A DNA stretch of 64,000 nt from Ferrovibrio sp. GTDB lineage: Bacteria; Pseudomonadota; Alphaproteobacteria; Ferrovibrionales; Ferrovibrionaceae. Below the pieces are notes generated by a model. It was not told the DNA's origin. It saw only the letters and a program-made list of their open reading frames with translations, and did no database searches. Each line of letters opens with the position of its first letter. Position 1 is the first letter of the stretch. The stretch spans positions 1 to 64,000 of the forward strand of contig NZ_JAHBYG010000003.1 of the NCBI RefSeq assembly GCF_019636075.1, written 5' to 3'. Of the stretch, positions 34,722 through 44,287 are shown piece after piece. Made by a program: the position numbers and the translations under genes.

Positions 34722-37657
34722 TCGTCGCCCTCGCTGCGTTCGGCGGTTCGGGCGAGATGATCGTAATCCCCGGCATATGCCACGAATTGCGGCCGGGGGC
34801 GCGAGAGATAGGGCATGGATGCATCGTCGAAGCGCGACACCCAGTTTTTCAGGCCATTCAGTGCCATATCGGCCAGTTCATCGGCGCCAGGGATATTCTT
34901 GCCTTCGATGCTGGATGCCTCGCCCGGCACCTCGCCGCCGCGCAGCCGGATATAAACCAACTCAGCAATCGCGGCCGCAGGCAGATCGGCAAAGCCGCCG
35001 GCCTTGGCGATGGCGGCTTCCAGCGCCAATTGCGGCGCAAGCCCGGCCTTCACCTGCTTGGTGGTGGGCGGAGTGCCGGTCTTGTAATCCAGGATCGACA
35101 ACATGCCGAATGCGCTGCGGTCGATGCGGTCGGCGGTGGCGCTCAGCGTGAAGCTGCCTGCGGGAGCGGCGAATTCAAGTTCGCCTTTCTGCTCCAGCAG
35201 AACCGGCCGGAAGCCGTGCATACGGCGCTCGCGTTCGTAATCGAGAAACCAGCGCATGGCGCGCTCGAAACGCGGCCACCACAGGGCGGCGACTTCCGGT
35301 TGCTGCATGTAGGGCGCGAATGTTTCCTGGCCCAGGGCCAGCAACTCCGCCAGTGCGGCATCGTCGTCTGGCAATGCATCGGGATGTTGGCGCAGGAATT
35401 TTTCCAGCGTGTCGTGGATCGCTTCGCCGCGCACCCGGGCATCGGCTGGCCGTGCCAGTTCATCCAGCGGCTTGAGCGCCAGAATCCGCCGCGCATACAG
35501 CGCATAGGGATCGCGGATCCATTCCTCGATACGGGTGACCGACAATGCACGCGGCCGCGCTGCCACTGGCGGGCGCGGGCGCGGGCGACTGTCGGTCTGT
35601 TTGTACATGGCCGGACGATCCAGCATGTCGGCCCAATGCAGGTAGGGATTCTGCAAGGTGGCCTTCCAGGCATCGTTTTCGCCCAGCCGTGCCTCCAGCC
35701 GGGCCAGCCAGCGCGCCGGCACGGTGGGCGTGCCATCCACCTTGGCCGAACGGCTGAGGATGCAATCGGCATGGGCGGCGGCCATCACGAAATCATGGGC
35801 GGTCTGGCCTAGCCGGCGCTCCGGTGCGGGCAGGCCCAGTTGCTTGCGCATCGGCCGGCTGAGCCAGGGATCTTCCTCAGGCTGCGGCGGCCAGGTGCCT
35901 TCGTTCAAGCCGGCCAGGATCACACGATCGGCGCGGACCAGGCGCGCTTCCAGCAGACCCAGGATCGACAGACGCGGATGCGAACCCCAGCGCGGCCGCA
36001 CCACGGCACCGGCCAGCAGGGCTTCAAACAGGCGCGGCCATTGCGCCGGCGCGATGGGGCCGAAGCTTTCGCCGCTGCCCAGCAGGTCTACCATCAGGCC
36101 ATGCAGGGCTTCGCCATCTTCCTGTTGCCATAGCGGCATGTCGCGGCCGCTGGTGGTGGCGCAAAGCCGTTCGGCGCAACCGATCAAGGCGCGCAGCATT
36201 TGCGGGATGCTGCTCTGCGCCTGGCTGAAAGCATCCAGCAAGGGCAGCAATGCGGCACGGAAATCCTCGAAGATTCCTGTCAGCCGCGTATTCTTGCCGA
36301 TCTTGTCGGCCAGGCCATCCAGCCCCTTGCCTTTCAGGGTGCCGCGCAATGCCTCGCGCTCCAGCAGCCGCACCCAGCGCAGCCACTCGCCGCGCGGCAG
36401 GTTCAGTCGCAGAAAGGGATGTTTCAGCAGGCTCAGCAGCGGCACCGGGGCAAAATCTTCCGCCAGCGCGGCATTCAATTGCCGCAGCAGAATGGCCGGC
36501 GGGGTTTGCCCTAGCGGCCGGCCGGCGGAATCATCCACGGCGATATCGAAGCGGCGCAATTCGGCTGCCACGCGCCGCGCCAGGCCGCGATCAGGCGTGA
36601 TCAGCGCTGCCGTGCGGCCGGGTATTTCCAGGGTCTCGCGCATGGCCAGCGCGATTGCCATGGCCTCTTCGCGCGGCCCTGGCGCTTCTATGCGTTGCAG
36701 GCCGTCGAAGGCTGCCGCAGGCGGGGGCGGCAAGTCGCGCCAGCGATGGGTTTGCTCGGGCGGCAGCAGGGCTTCGCGCAGCAGGCTCAGGCGCGGCGTT
36801 TCCTCCTGCGCCATATCAGACCAGGGCTGCACTTCGGCACGGGCTACTTCCAGTTTTTCCAGCAATTGCGCCAGGGCATATTGCGGATGGGTGGGTTCCT
36901 CGCGCAATTCCGCCCAGGAAGCGTCGTCCAAGTGTTGATCCAGGCCGGGCAGCACCACACAGCCTTGCGGCAGGCGCGCCACCAGATGCAGCAGGCGCGC
37001 CGTGGCCGGTATGGTGCCGGTGGAGCCGGCGGCGATCACCGGGTCATGGGGAGGGGCGGCGCGCCAAAGATCGATCCAGGCCTGCATCCGCAAGCGCCGA
37101 TGTTCGGCGCTATCGAGCTGGCCGCGCTCGGCCTTGATGGCTGGCCATTGCTCGCGGATGATGGCGAGGAATTGCACTGTCTGCTGCCAGTGATCGGCCA
37201 ATTCGCCCTGCACCAGATCGGGCAGCTTATCCAGGCCAACTTCCTCGGTCTGGGTGGTATCCAGCAAAGCGGCCAGCGGGCGGGCCAGATGCAGCGCATT
37301 GGCCGGATCACCGCCGGCGAGGGGCGTCAGCATCAGCAGGCGGGCCAGCAGCAGGTCGCGCTCCAGCGAGGGCATCGGCTGTTGGCTGGCATCCAGCGCA
37401 CCGCGCAGATCCAGTTCATCCTCATCTGCATCGCCCAGCGGGCGGATCACCGGCAGCAGCAAGGGGGCGCCATCGGCGGCACGCAGGAAAGCATCGCTTA
37501 AATTCCGGCAGGCGCGCCGCGTGGGTAGCAGGATGGTGACGCGCGCCAATGCATCCGGGTTGCGGCCATATCGGCGCAGAATACCTGCGGCCAGGGCTTC
37601 CAGAAACGGAATGCCCGGATCGATGCTGAATATTTGCGGCTTAGCGGCGGCCGCCAT
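34718..37657 (-). CDS. addB: Double-strand break repair protein AddB
   Basis: 979 residues, the partner of AddA. The N-terminal helicase-like region (RVTILLPTRRACRNLSDAFL) is followed by RTAALITPDRGLARRVAAEL and RADRVILAGLNEGTWPPQPE, the usual AddB motifs; it lacks a functional-looking Walker A, as expected in alphaproteobacteria. The C-terminal nuclease domain has RVRGEAIHDTLEKFL, LSATADRIDRS and LSILDYKTGTPP, so both subunits carry a nuclease site. Its start overlaps the murU end by 17 bases. Confidence 0.96.
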   Translation of the reverse strand: MAAAAKPQIFSIDPGIPFLEALAAGILRRYGRNPDALARVTILLPTRRACRNLSDAFLRAADGAPLLLPVIRPLGDADEDELDLRGALDASQQPMPSLERDLLLARLLMLTPLAGGDPANALHLARPLAALLDTTQTEEVGLDKLPDLVQGELADHWQQTVQFLAIIREQWPAIKAERGQLDSAEHRRLRMQAWIDLWRAAPPHDPVIAAGSTGTIPATARLLHLVARLPQGCVVLPGLDQHLDDASWAELREEPTHPQYALAQLLEKLEVARAEVQPWSDMAQEETPRLSLLREALLPPEQTHRWRDLPPPPAAAFDGLQRIEAPGPREEAMAIALAMRETLEIPGRTAALITPDRGLARRVAAELRRFDIAVDDSAGRPLGQTPPAILLRQLNAALAEDFAPVPLLSLLKHPFLRLNLPRGEWLRWVRLLEREALRGTLKGKGLDGLADKIGKNTRLTGIFEDFRAALLPLLDAFSQAQSSIPQMLRALIGCAERLCATTSGRDMPLWQQEDGEALHGLMVDLLGSGESFGPIAPAQWPRLFEALLAGAVVRPRWGSHPRLSILGLLEARLVRADRVILAGLNEGTWPPQPEEDPWLSRPMRKQLGLPAPERRLGQTAHDFVMAAAHADCILSRSAKVDGTPTVPARWLARLEARLGENDAWKATLQNPYLHWADMLDRPAMYKQTDSRPRPRPPVAARPRALSVTRIEEWIRDPYALYARRILALKPLDELARPADARVRGEAIHDTLEKFLRQHPDALPDDDAALAELLALGQETFAPYMQQPEVAALWWPRFERAMRWFLDYERERRMHGFRPVLLEQKGELEFAAPAGSFTLSATADRIDRSAFGMLSILDYKTGTPPTTKQVKAGLAPQLALEAAIAKAGGFADLPAAAIAELVYIRLRGGEVPGEASSIEGKNIPGADELADMALNGLKNWVSRFDDASMPYLSRPRPQFVAYAGDYDHLARTAERSEGDE

Positions 37658-38393
37658 TCAGCAAAACCTCGGCTTGCGCCATGCCTGCATGATTGCCCAC
37701 ATCCATCCAGTCGCCTTCATGGCGCAGGCCGAAAAGCCGACCCTGTTCGATGGCGCGATCATACAGCCGGTTGAGCGAGAAGGCTTCCGCCTTTTCGCCT
37801 TGCGGCACGCCATCGAACAGGCGCGGCGATACGATCTGCACGCCGGTGTAAACGAATGGCGCCGTGCAGCGGCTGTCGCGTCGTGTCAGCCCGCCCATCT
37901 GATCCATCAGAAAATCGCCCATGCCTTCATAGCCGGTGGCCCCGGTGGTGGGCTGCAGCAATAGCAGGGCATCCATGCTGGCGGCATCGAAACGGGCCGC
38001 CAGGCGGCGTAGCGCATTGCCGCGCGCATCGCGCCAGATCAGGTCGGAATTCACCGACAGGAAGGGTTCGCCGCATAATAGGGGCCCATTGCAGAGTAGG
38101 GGCAGCGCGCGCGCGATGCCGCCGCCGGTTTCCAGCAAGCGGTCGGATTCATCGGAAATCACGATCTCGATATCCCGGCGATTTTGCAGATGCCGGCGAA
38201 TCTGCTCGCCCAGCCAGTGGATATTCACCACTGCGCGCTGCACACCGGCTTCCACCAGGCGATCCAGGCAATGATCCAGCAGGCTGCGGCCAGCCACTGT
38301 CAGCAACGGCTTCGGTGTGGTTTCGGTCAAGGGCCGCAACCGTGTGCCCAGGCCGGCAGCCAGCACCATGGCTGTTTTGGGCACGGCATTCAT
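37641..38393 (-). CDS. murU: Nucleotidyltransferase, MurNAc-1-phosphate uridylyltransferase type (MurU)
   Basis: 250 residues from the ATG at 38393 (MNAVPKTAMVLAAGLGTRLR). The nucleotide-binding signature AAGLGTRLRPLTETTPKPLL is complete, followed by VVNIHWLGEQIRRHL and GGGIARALPLL. MurU activates MurNAc-1-phosphate to UDP-MurNAc, bypassing MurA in peptidoglycan recycling (known from Pseudomonas). The neighbouring AmgK-type kinase makes the substrate, which supports the call. It overlaps that gene by 4 bases. Confidence 0.87.
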   Translation of the reverse strand: MNAVPKTAMVLAAGLGTRLRPLTETTPKPLLTVAGRSLLDHCLDRLVEAGVQRAVVNIHWLGEQIRRHLQNRRDIEIVISDESDRLLETGGGIARALPLLCNGPLLCGEPFLSVNSDLIWRDARGNALRRLAARFDAASMDALLLLQPTTGATGYEGMGDFLMDQMGGLTRRDSRCTAPFVYTGVQIVSPRLFDGVPQGEKAEAFSLNRLYDRAIEQGRLFGLRHEGDWMDVGNHAGMAQAEVLLNGGRR

Positions 38394-39409
38394 GGTGCCA
38401 GGCCCGGCAACGGCTTGCGGCGCAGATCCGGCGGCACGGTGCGGTCCATCCAGGTGCGCAAATCGGCCAGGGCCGGATGCGCTAGGTCGCGTTCCACCAG
38501 GCCCCACATGCGTGGCATGAAAGCTTGATAGCCAGGCTTGCCATCGCGCTTCCAAAGCCGGGTGAATACACCCAGGATGCGGATATTGCGTTGCGCACCC
38601 AGAATGGCATAGGCACGGCGGAAGGCGGCATCGGATGCGCCGGCAGCGCCGATATAGCGTTGCAGCATGCGCTCGGCCAGATCGGGCGGCACATCGCGGC
38701 GGGCATCCTCCAGCAATGAAACCAGATCATAGGCGGGATGGCCGGCCACGGCATCCTGGAAATCCAGCAGGCCCACGCGGGCCTTGCCTTGCCGCCCAGG
38801 CAGCCAGAGCAGATTTTCTGCATGGAAATCGCGCAAGACGGTCACCGGATTTTGCGCCACCGCCTCGGGTGCCAGGCTTTGCCACAAAGCGGCAAAGCTT
38901 TCGCGCGTAGCGGTATCCGCCGGGCTACCTGTCAGTGCGGGCAGATACCAGTCGATGAACAGCAGCGCTTCTTCAACCAGCCTGTTGGCATCATAAGGCG
39001 CCAGCGAGGCGGCCGGATGATCGCGCAACGCCAGCAGCACATCGATCGCGGCGGCATAAAGCGTTTCTTCATCGGCACGCGTTCCATCGTTCCGATCCTG
39101 GCGCAGCAGGCGAGCGTAGAGATCGTCGCCCAAATCCTCCAGCAGCAGAAAGCCGTTGCCCACATCTTCGGCCAGAATGCGCGGCGCGCTGAAACCATGG
39201 CTGGCGAGCCAGCGCGCGATATGCACGAAAGGCCGCACATCCTCCTGCGGCGGCGGTGCATCCATCAACACGGCGCTTGAGCCGCCGTTATCGCGACGTA
39301 GCCTTTCATAGCGGCGGAACGAGGCATCGCCGGCCAGCGGTCCGCGCACTGCATCATGCCAGCCGGCCTGCTGCAAAAAGGCGTCGCTCAAACTCTTGCG
39401 GTCGGTCAT
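38390..39409 (-). CDS. amgK: Anomeric MurNAc/GlcNAc kinase (AmgK), phosphotransferase fold
   Basis: 339 residues of the aminoglycoside-phosphotransferase fold. GPLAGDASFRRYERLRR is the N-terminal nucleotide-binding region typical of AmgK; the catalytic loop is LRDFHAENLLWL and the metal-binding motif VGLLDFQDAVAGHPAYDL. It phosphorylates amino sugars at C1 for MurU. Many databases label such genes only 'phosphotransferase'; the adjacency to murU makes AmgK the best name. Both ends overlap neighbours by 4 bases. Confidence 0.87.
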   Translation of the reverse strand: MTDRKSLSDAFLQQAGWHDAVRGPLAGDASFRRYERLRRDNGGSSAVLMDAPPPQEDVRPFVHIARWLASHGFSAPRILAEDVGNGFLLLEDLGDDLYARLLRQDRNDGTRADEETLYAAAIDVLLALRDHPAASLAPYDANRLVEEALLFIDWYLPALTGSPADTATRESFAALWQSLAPEAVAQNPVTVLRDFHAENLLWLPGRQGKARVGLLDFQDAVAGHPAYDLVSLLEDARRDVPPDLAERMLQRYIGAAGASDAAFRRAYAILGAQRNIRILGVFTRLWKRDGKPGYQAFMPRMWGLVERDLAHPALADLRTWMDRTVPPDLRRKPLPGLAP

Positions 39410-39867
39410 GGGTGAAAGTCCGTTAAACGTGGTGCCCAGCTTTCATCGCCGCTCAGGCTGGCCAGGCGGCGGTTTTCTTGTGGGGTCAACGCGATGGTCA
39501 GGGCATGGCGCGGCAGCCATGGGCCCAGGCGATCAGGCCATTCGATAAGCGCAATGCCGTCGCGCTGGATTTCATCCAGCCCCAATTCATCCACGTCGCG
39601 CGGATTGTCCACGCGATAGAGATCCACATGCCAGAGTGGGCCCGATGGTGTGTCGTAGGTCAGCACCAGATTGAAGCTGGGGCTGGGCACTTCGATGCCG
39701 GGGCCGCAAAGCGCGCGGATGATGCCGCGTGCCAGGCTGGTTTTGCCAGCGCCCAGCGGGCCTTGCAGCAGCAGGGAATCGCCGGGCCGCAGATATGGCG
39801 CCAGAGTTTGCGCCAGCCTTTGGGTGGCGGTTTCATCAGACAGGACGATATCCCGGGTAAAGGCCAT
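39406..39867 (-). CDS. tsaE: tRNA threonylcarbamoyladenosine biosynthesis ATPase TsaE
   Basis: 153 residues, normal size. The P-loop LLLQGPLGAGKTSLARGI, the PSPSFNLVLTY segment, LWHVDLYRVDNP and IALIEWPDRL match TsaE. It works with TsaB and TsaD in making t6A37 in ANN-decoding tRNAs. It is translationally coupled to amgK and lies 6 bases behind the histidine-kinase-like gene, the common alphaproteobacterial arrangement. Confidence 0.96.
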   Translation of the reverse strand: MAFTRDIVLSDETATQRLAQTLAPYLRPGDSLLLQGPLGAGKTSLARGIIRALCGPGIEVPSPSFNLVLTYDTPSGPLWHVDLYRVDNPRDVDELGLDEIQRDGIALIEWPDRLGPWLPRHALTIALTPQENRRLASLSGDESWAPRLTDFHP

Positions 39868-39873
39868 GGCGCG

Positions 39874-41991
39874 TTATCGGCCGCTTGGCGCGGCAATCGC
39901 CACCATGCCATCGCGCGGCAGACGGATGATTGCGCTCTGCACGCCATCGGCCTCGCGGGCCTGTACGCTGCCGCCATGCAACTCGATCAGCCCGCGCGCC
40001 ACCAGCAGCGACAGATCGGCATTGGCCCGGCGCTGTTCGGTGGCGGCGGCCAGATCGGCGAAGATGCGCGTCGGCCGGATCGGCGCCAGACCGCCGCTAT
40101 GGCTTTCCACCTTCAGCAGCAGGGCATCATCGGCATCGGCCTGTGCGGTAAGGCGCACCAGGCCGCCCTGCGGCGTGCCGGCAAGGGCGGCTCCCATCAC
40201 ATTGCCCAAAGCCTGGCGCAAGCGCATCGCATCGCCTTGGCCATTGCCGCAATCGCCATCGGGAGCCGGCAATTCCAGCCGCAGGCCGCGGCGTTCGGCG
40301 ATATCGGCCCAGCCGTTCATGTCGTCGCGCCAAATCGCGGCGCGCGGATACAGTTCCGGTTCCAGATCCATCTGGCCCACCTGGATGCGGGCAATCACGA
40401 TGATATCGTCCACCAGCCGCAGCAGATGGCGCGAATTCTCCATGATGTCGGCGCAATATTCGGCCTGGCGCGGATTCATCGGGCCGAGGATGCCTTGGGC
40501 CATCACCTCGGTCATGCTCATCAGCGTACCGAGCGGCGAGCGCAATTCATGGGTGATGTTGGCGATGAAGCCGGCATTCATCCGGTCGGTGCGTTCCAGG
40601 GTTTCGTTGCGGTCGCGCAACGCACGTTCGATGCGGATGGAATCGGTTACGTCCATATAGGTCAGCAGCATGGCGCCATCGGGCAGCGGCACGCTGGCAT
40701 GGTCGATCACGCGGCCATCGCCGCGCTCCATGCGGCCCTGGTTGGTCTTGCGTTCGGCGAATTCCGCCAGCAGACGGGTGCGCAAGCCGGCCCAATCGCT
40801 GCCACGCTGCAACAATGCGCGGCTGGCATCGAGGATTTCGGTGATATGCGGCTTGCGGTTCAGCCAATCGGGATCGAGCTGCCAGAGTTCGGCATAGGCG
40901 CGGTTATAAAGCGACAGCCGGCCATCGGGGCCATACACCACCACGGCATCATAAAGATTATCCAGCGTGGCGCGCTGCACAGCGATCATGGTGTTGGTAG
41001 CGCGTTCCAGGCTGAGCTGGCGGGTCACGTCGTCATAGGCAAACAGCAGGCCGCCGGCGGGATAGGCGCTCACCGAAAGCCGCAGCGCCGAGCCATCGGG
41101 CAGGTGGATCAATTCCTCGATCTGGTCGATCACCGAAGTGAACAGGGCCAATTGCGCACGCTTATAGGCCTGCCAGTCGATCTGTTCGGGCAGGCGGCGG
41201 GCGGCGCGCAGATGCTCCAGCACCTCGCCATAGCTCGGTCGCTGCTCCAGCCAGCTTTCTTCCATATCCCACAGCCGGGCATAGGCGCGGTTCCACAGCA
41301 GCAACCGCTTGTCGGTGCCGAAGATCGCCGTGGCGGTGGAAAGCGAGCGCAGCACATCGAAATGGATTTCGGTCTGCCGCTTCAACTGACCGCGCGCATC
41401 GGCTTCGGCGGTGATGTCCTGCCCGAAACCCAGGAAGCCATCGGCCAGCGGCACTTCCGTCACCCGGTAATTGCGGCGGTCGCCCTCGGCCACGAAACGC
41501 CGCTCCTCGGTGAGCGGCAGGCCGGCTGCGGCGGCGCGCAGCGCCAGGGCGCGGGCGGTTTCGGGATCGCGCGGGGCGGTGAATTCCATGCCGCGCGCCA
41601 CGGTATCGGTTGGGCTTGCCTCGGCCAGTTCGGCCGAGCGGGCATTCACCCAGGTCAGTTTGCCGTCGCGGTCGCGGCGCCAGATCGGGAAGGGGGCGGC
41701 ATCCAGCAGTTTTGCCGCCTGTTCGGCGGCATCGCGCAGGCGGCGGGTTTCGCCGCGATCGGTATCAAGGGCGGAGCGCAGTTTGCCGGCCTGGTCGGCG
41801 GCATCGGCAAGATCGGCGATTTCGCCGCGCAGCAGGCGGATCGCATCGTCGCGTTCAATGAGGCGCGCCTCGGCTTCACGCGCGCGGGCCTCGGCGGCTT
41901 GCCGGCGGTTTGCCTGCCATATCCAGGCGCCGCCAGCAGCCAGGGCCGCCGCCAGTGCAGTGAGGCCCGATGTCCAGATAAGCCAGTTCAC
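39874..41991 (-). CDS. DivL-like PAS-domain histidine kinase with degenerate ATPase domain
   Basis: 705 residues starting at GTG. One N-terminal transmembrane segment (residues 4-25), a coiled coil (30-95), then three PAS-like domains (about 97-180, 205-330, 335-460; the last includes ALYRPDGRLSLYNRAYAELW-like text). The dimerisation helix keeps the phospho-acceptor His481 (IANITHELRSPLGTLMS). The ATPase domain is degraded: the N-box reads LGNVMGAALAG without the second Asn, the DxGxG box is replaced by VESHSGGLAP, and the GxGxG box by NADLSLLVARG. Architecture, degeneration and its tsaE/addAB neighbours resemble DivL, the CckA-regulating pseudokinase of Caulobacter, although Caulobacter DivL has Tyr at the acceptor site. 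DivL assignment is inference. Confidence 0.75.
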   Translation of the reverse strand: MNWLIWTSGLTALAAALAAGGAWIWQANRRQAAEARAREAEARLIERDDAIRLLRGEIADLADAADQAGKLRSALDTDRGETRRLRDAAEQAAKLLDAAPFPIWRRDRDGKLTWVNARSAELAEASPTDTVARGMEFTAPRDPETARALALRAAAAGLPLTEERRFVAEGDRRNYRVTEVPLADGFLGFGQDITAEADARGQLKRQTEIHFDVLRSLSTATAIFGTDKRLLLWNRAYARLWDMEESWLEQRPSYGEVLEHLRAARRLPEQIDWQAYKRAQLALFTSVIDQIEELIHLPDGSALRLSVSAYPAGGLLFAYDDVTRQLSLERATNTMIAVQRATLDNLYDAVVVYGPDGRLSLYNRAYAELWQLDPDWLNRKPHITEILDASRALLQRGSDWAGLRTRLLAEFAERKTNQGRMERGDGRVIDHASVPLPDGAMLLTYMDVTDSIRIERALRDRNETLERTDRMNAGFIANITHELRSPLGTLMSMTEVMAQGILGPMNPRQAEYCADIMENSRHLLRLVDDIIVIARIQVGQMDLEPELYPRAAIWRDDMNGWADIAERRGLRLELPAPDGDCGNGQGDAMRLRQALGNVMGAALAGTPQGGLVRLTAQADADDALLLKVESHSGGLAPIRPTRIFADLAAATEQRRANADLSLLVARGLIELHGGSVQAREADGVQSAIIRLPRDGMVAIAAPSGR

Positions 41992-42087
41992 GCCCCGCTT
42001 CCCGCCTGTTTCATAGCCGGACTATGCGGCCAAGATTCGGCGGCGGCAAGAGCGGGGCGCAACCTGCTTCGTCGTTGATCTACCGGT

Positions 42088-43482
42088 TTAGTACCGGTAG
42101 TGATCGGGCTTGAAGGGGCCGGTCTGGCCGATGCCGAGATACTTGGCCTGGGCATCGCTCAGCTTGGTCAGCTTGGCGCCCACCTTGGCCAGATGCAGGC
42201 TGGCCACCTTCTCGTCCAGATGCTTGGGCAGGGTGTAGACCTGCTTCTGGTACTTGCCCGGATTGGTCCACAGCTCGATTTGCGCCAGCACCTGATTGGT
42301 GAAAGAGGCGCTCATCACGAAGCTGGGATGGCCGGTGGCATTGCCCAGATTCACCAGGCGGCCTTCCGACAGCACGATGATGCGCTTCTTGTCGGGGAAT
42401 TCCACCTCGTCCACCTGCGGCTTCACATTGTGCCATTTCAGGTTCTTCAGCGCGCCGATCTGGATTTCGCTGTCGAAATGGCCGATGTTGCAAACGATGG
42501 CGCGATGCTTCATGGCGCGCATGTGATCCAGCGTGATCACGTCCACATTGCCGGTGGCGGTCACGAAGATGTCGCCCTTGGGCGCGGCATCTTCCATGGT
42601 CACCACTTCATAGCCTTCCATCGCCGCCTGCAGGGCGCAGATCGGATCGATTTCGGTGACCATCACGCGGCAGCCGGCATTGCGCAGCGAAGCGGCCGAG
42701 CCCTTGCCCACATCGCCATAGCCGGCGATCACGGCGATTTTGCCGGCCATCATCACGTCGGTACCGCGGCGGATGCCATCCACCAGGCTTTCGCGGCAGC
42801 CATACAGATTGTCGAATTTCGACTTGGTGACGCTGTCATTCACGTTGATGGCGGGGAACAGCAGGCGGCCTTCCTTGGCCATCACATACAGGCGATGCAC
42901 GCCGGTGGTGGTTTCTTCGGTCACGCCCTTGATGGCGGTGCCCATCTTCGTGTACCAGCCCGGCGAGGTCTTCAGCTTCTTGGCGATGGCGGCATAGAGG
43001 ACGGTTTCTTCCTCATTGGTCGGCTTGGAGATCACCGACGGATCCTTCTCGGCCTGCATGCCCAGATGCAGCAGCAAGGTGGCGTCGCCGCCATCGTCCA
43101 GGATCATGTTGGGCGTGCCGCCGTCCGACCATTCGAAAATGCGATGGGTGTAATCCCAGTATTCCTCCAGGCTCTCGCCCTTCACGGCGAAAACCGGGAT
43201 TCCGGCGGCGGCAATCGCGGCGGCGGCATGATCCTGGGTGGAGTAGATGTTGCACGAGGCCCAGCGGATATCGGCGCCCAGCGCCTTCAGAGTCTCGATC
43301 AGCACGCCGGTCTGGATCGTCATATGCAGCGAGCCGGCGATGCGAGCGCCCTTCAGCGGCTGTTTCTTGCCGAATTCCTCGCGCGTGGCCATCAGGCCCG
43401 GCATCTCGGTTTCGGCCATATCCAGTTCCTTGCGGCCCCAATCGGCCAGGCCGAGATCCTTCACGATATAATCGGCAGACAT
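42088..43482 (-). CDS. ahcY: Adenosylhomocysteinase
   Basis: 464 residues from the ATG at 43482 ([20 protein letters not shown]), with GGAG upstream. It hydrolyses S-adenosylhomocysteine to adenosine and homocysteine. NAD-binding [20 protein letters not shown], catalytic regions [19 protein letters not shown] and [12 protein letters not shown], and the C-terminal KPDHYRY are all present. The 116-base upstream gap shows no SAH riboswitch that I can recognise. Confidence 0.98.
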   Translation of the reverse strand: MSADYIVKDLGLADWGRKELDMAETEMPGLMATREEFGKKQPLKGARIAGSLHMTIQTGVLIETLKALGADIRWASCNIYSTQDHAAAAIAAAGIPVFAVKGESLEEYWDYTHRIFEWSDGGTPNMILDDGGDATLLLHLGMQAEKDPSVISKPTNEEETVLYAAIAKKLKTSPGWYTKMGTAIKGVTEETTTGVHRLYVMAKEGRLLFPAINVNDSVTKSKFDNLYGCRESLVDGIRRGTDVMMAGKIAVIAGYGDVGKGSAASLRNAGCRVMVTEIDPICALQAAMEGYEVVTMEDAAPKGDIFVTATGNVDVITLDHMRAMKHRAIVCNIGHFDSEIQIGALKNLKWHNVKPQVDEVEFPDKKRIIVLSEGRLVNLGNATGHPSFVMSASFTNQVLAQIELWTNPGKYQKQVYTLPKHLDEKVASLHLAKVGAKLTKLSDAQAKYLGIGQTGPFKPDHYRY

Positions 43483-43598
43483 GACAAAGCACTCCATTCT
43501 GCATGGTTTGGGCTGTGGTTTCTGGCCGGGGGTATAGCAGGGCAGGCCCGGCCTGTCCAGCAATACATAAAGAAATCTTTATATGGGAATATAAGGCG

Positions 43599-43880
43599 CT
43601 ATTCGCTCTCGCCGAATTTATCTTCCACCAGGTCCATCAGGGCATTCACCGCATCCCGGGCCTGGGGGCCGCTGGCCGAGATTTCGATGCTGGAGCCCTG
43701 GGTGCCGGCCAGCAGCATCAGGCCCATGATCGATTCGCCGGGCACGGTCTGGCCATCCTTGGAAACCTGGATGCGGGCATTGGGGAAGCGGGCCGCCACC
43801 TGCACGAATTTGGCCGCGGCGCGGGCATGCAACCCACGCTGATTCACGATCATTGCCGTGCGCGTTATGGCGTCTCCCAC
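43599..43880 (-). CDS. Phosphocarrier protein HPr (PTS)
   Basis: 93 residues from a GTG at 43880 that overlaps the EIIA stop (TAGTG). The acceptor His is His18 in VNQRGLHARAAAKF, and the regulatory Ser region is VPGESIMGLMLLAG. It carries phosphate between EI and EIIA and can be phosphorylated on Ser by HprK, encoded three genes upstream. Starting at the later ATG (43850) would remove the first beta strand, so the GTG is preferred. Confidence 0.92.
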   Translation of the reverse strand: MGDAITRTAMIVNQRGLHARAAAKFVQVAARFPNARIQVSKDGQTVPGESIMGLMLLAGTQGSSIEISASGPQARDAVNALMDLVEDKFGESE

Positions 43881-44287
43881 TATACCGAATCTCCGGCCAG
43901 CAGCTTTGAGGCGACGTTGATGTATTTGCGACCGGCTTCCTGGCCGGCGGCCACGGCGGCTGCGAGGTCGCATTTGCCGCGCACGCTGGCCAGTTTGATC
44001 ATCATCGGCAGGTTCACGCCGGCGATCACTTCCACCTTGGCCTGATCCATGATGGAGATTGCCAGATTGGATGGCGTGCCGCCGAACATATCGGTCAGCA
44101 CGATCACGCCCTGGCCGGAATCGACTTCGGCCACAGCAGCCAGGATGTCCTGGCGCCGCTGCTCCATGTCATCATCCGGTCCGATACAAACAGCACGAAG
44201 ATTCCGCTGCGGGCCGACCACATGTTCCGTTGCGAGAATGAATTCCTCAGCCAACCGGCCATGGGTCACAACGACAAGTCCGATCAT
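43880..44287 (-). CDS. PTS EIIA component, mannose type
   Basis: 135 residues. MIGLVVVTHGRLAEEFILAT contains the phospho-acceptor His9, and GVIVLTDMFGGTPSNLAISI is the second family block. With no EIIB/C permease nearby it is regulatory, as in other alphaproteobacterial nitrogen/carbon PTS systems. It overlaps rapZ by 4 bases and HPr by 1. Confidence 0.95.
   Translation of the reverse strand: MIGLVVVTHGRLAEEFILATEHVVGPQRNLRAVCIGPDDDMEQRRQDILAAVAEVDSGQGVIVLTDMFGGTPSNLAISIMDQAKVEVIAGVNLPMMIKLASVRGKCDLAAAVAAGQEAGRKYINVASKLLAGDSV

Noticed and set aside
42080..42100. Hairpin CTACCGGT / ACCGGTAG across the ahcY stop codon
   Set aside because: The stem is perfect, but no U-tract follows on the minus strand and half of it is coding; too weak to call a terminator.
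43483..43598. SAH riboswitch upstream of ahcY
   Set aside because: I looked for the conserved SAH riboswitch core and did not find it. Only two plain inverted repeats (CAGGC/GCCTG at 43543-43555 and ATAAAG/CTTTAT at 43567-43582) are present.
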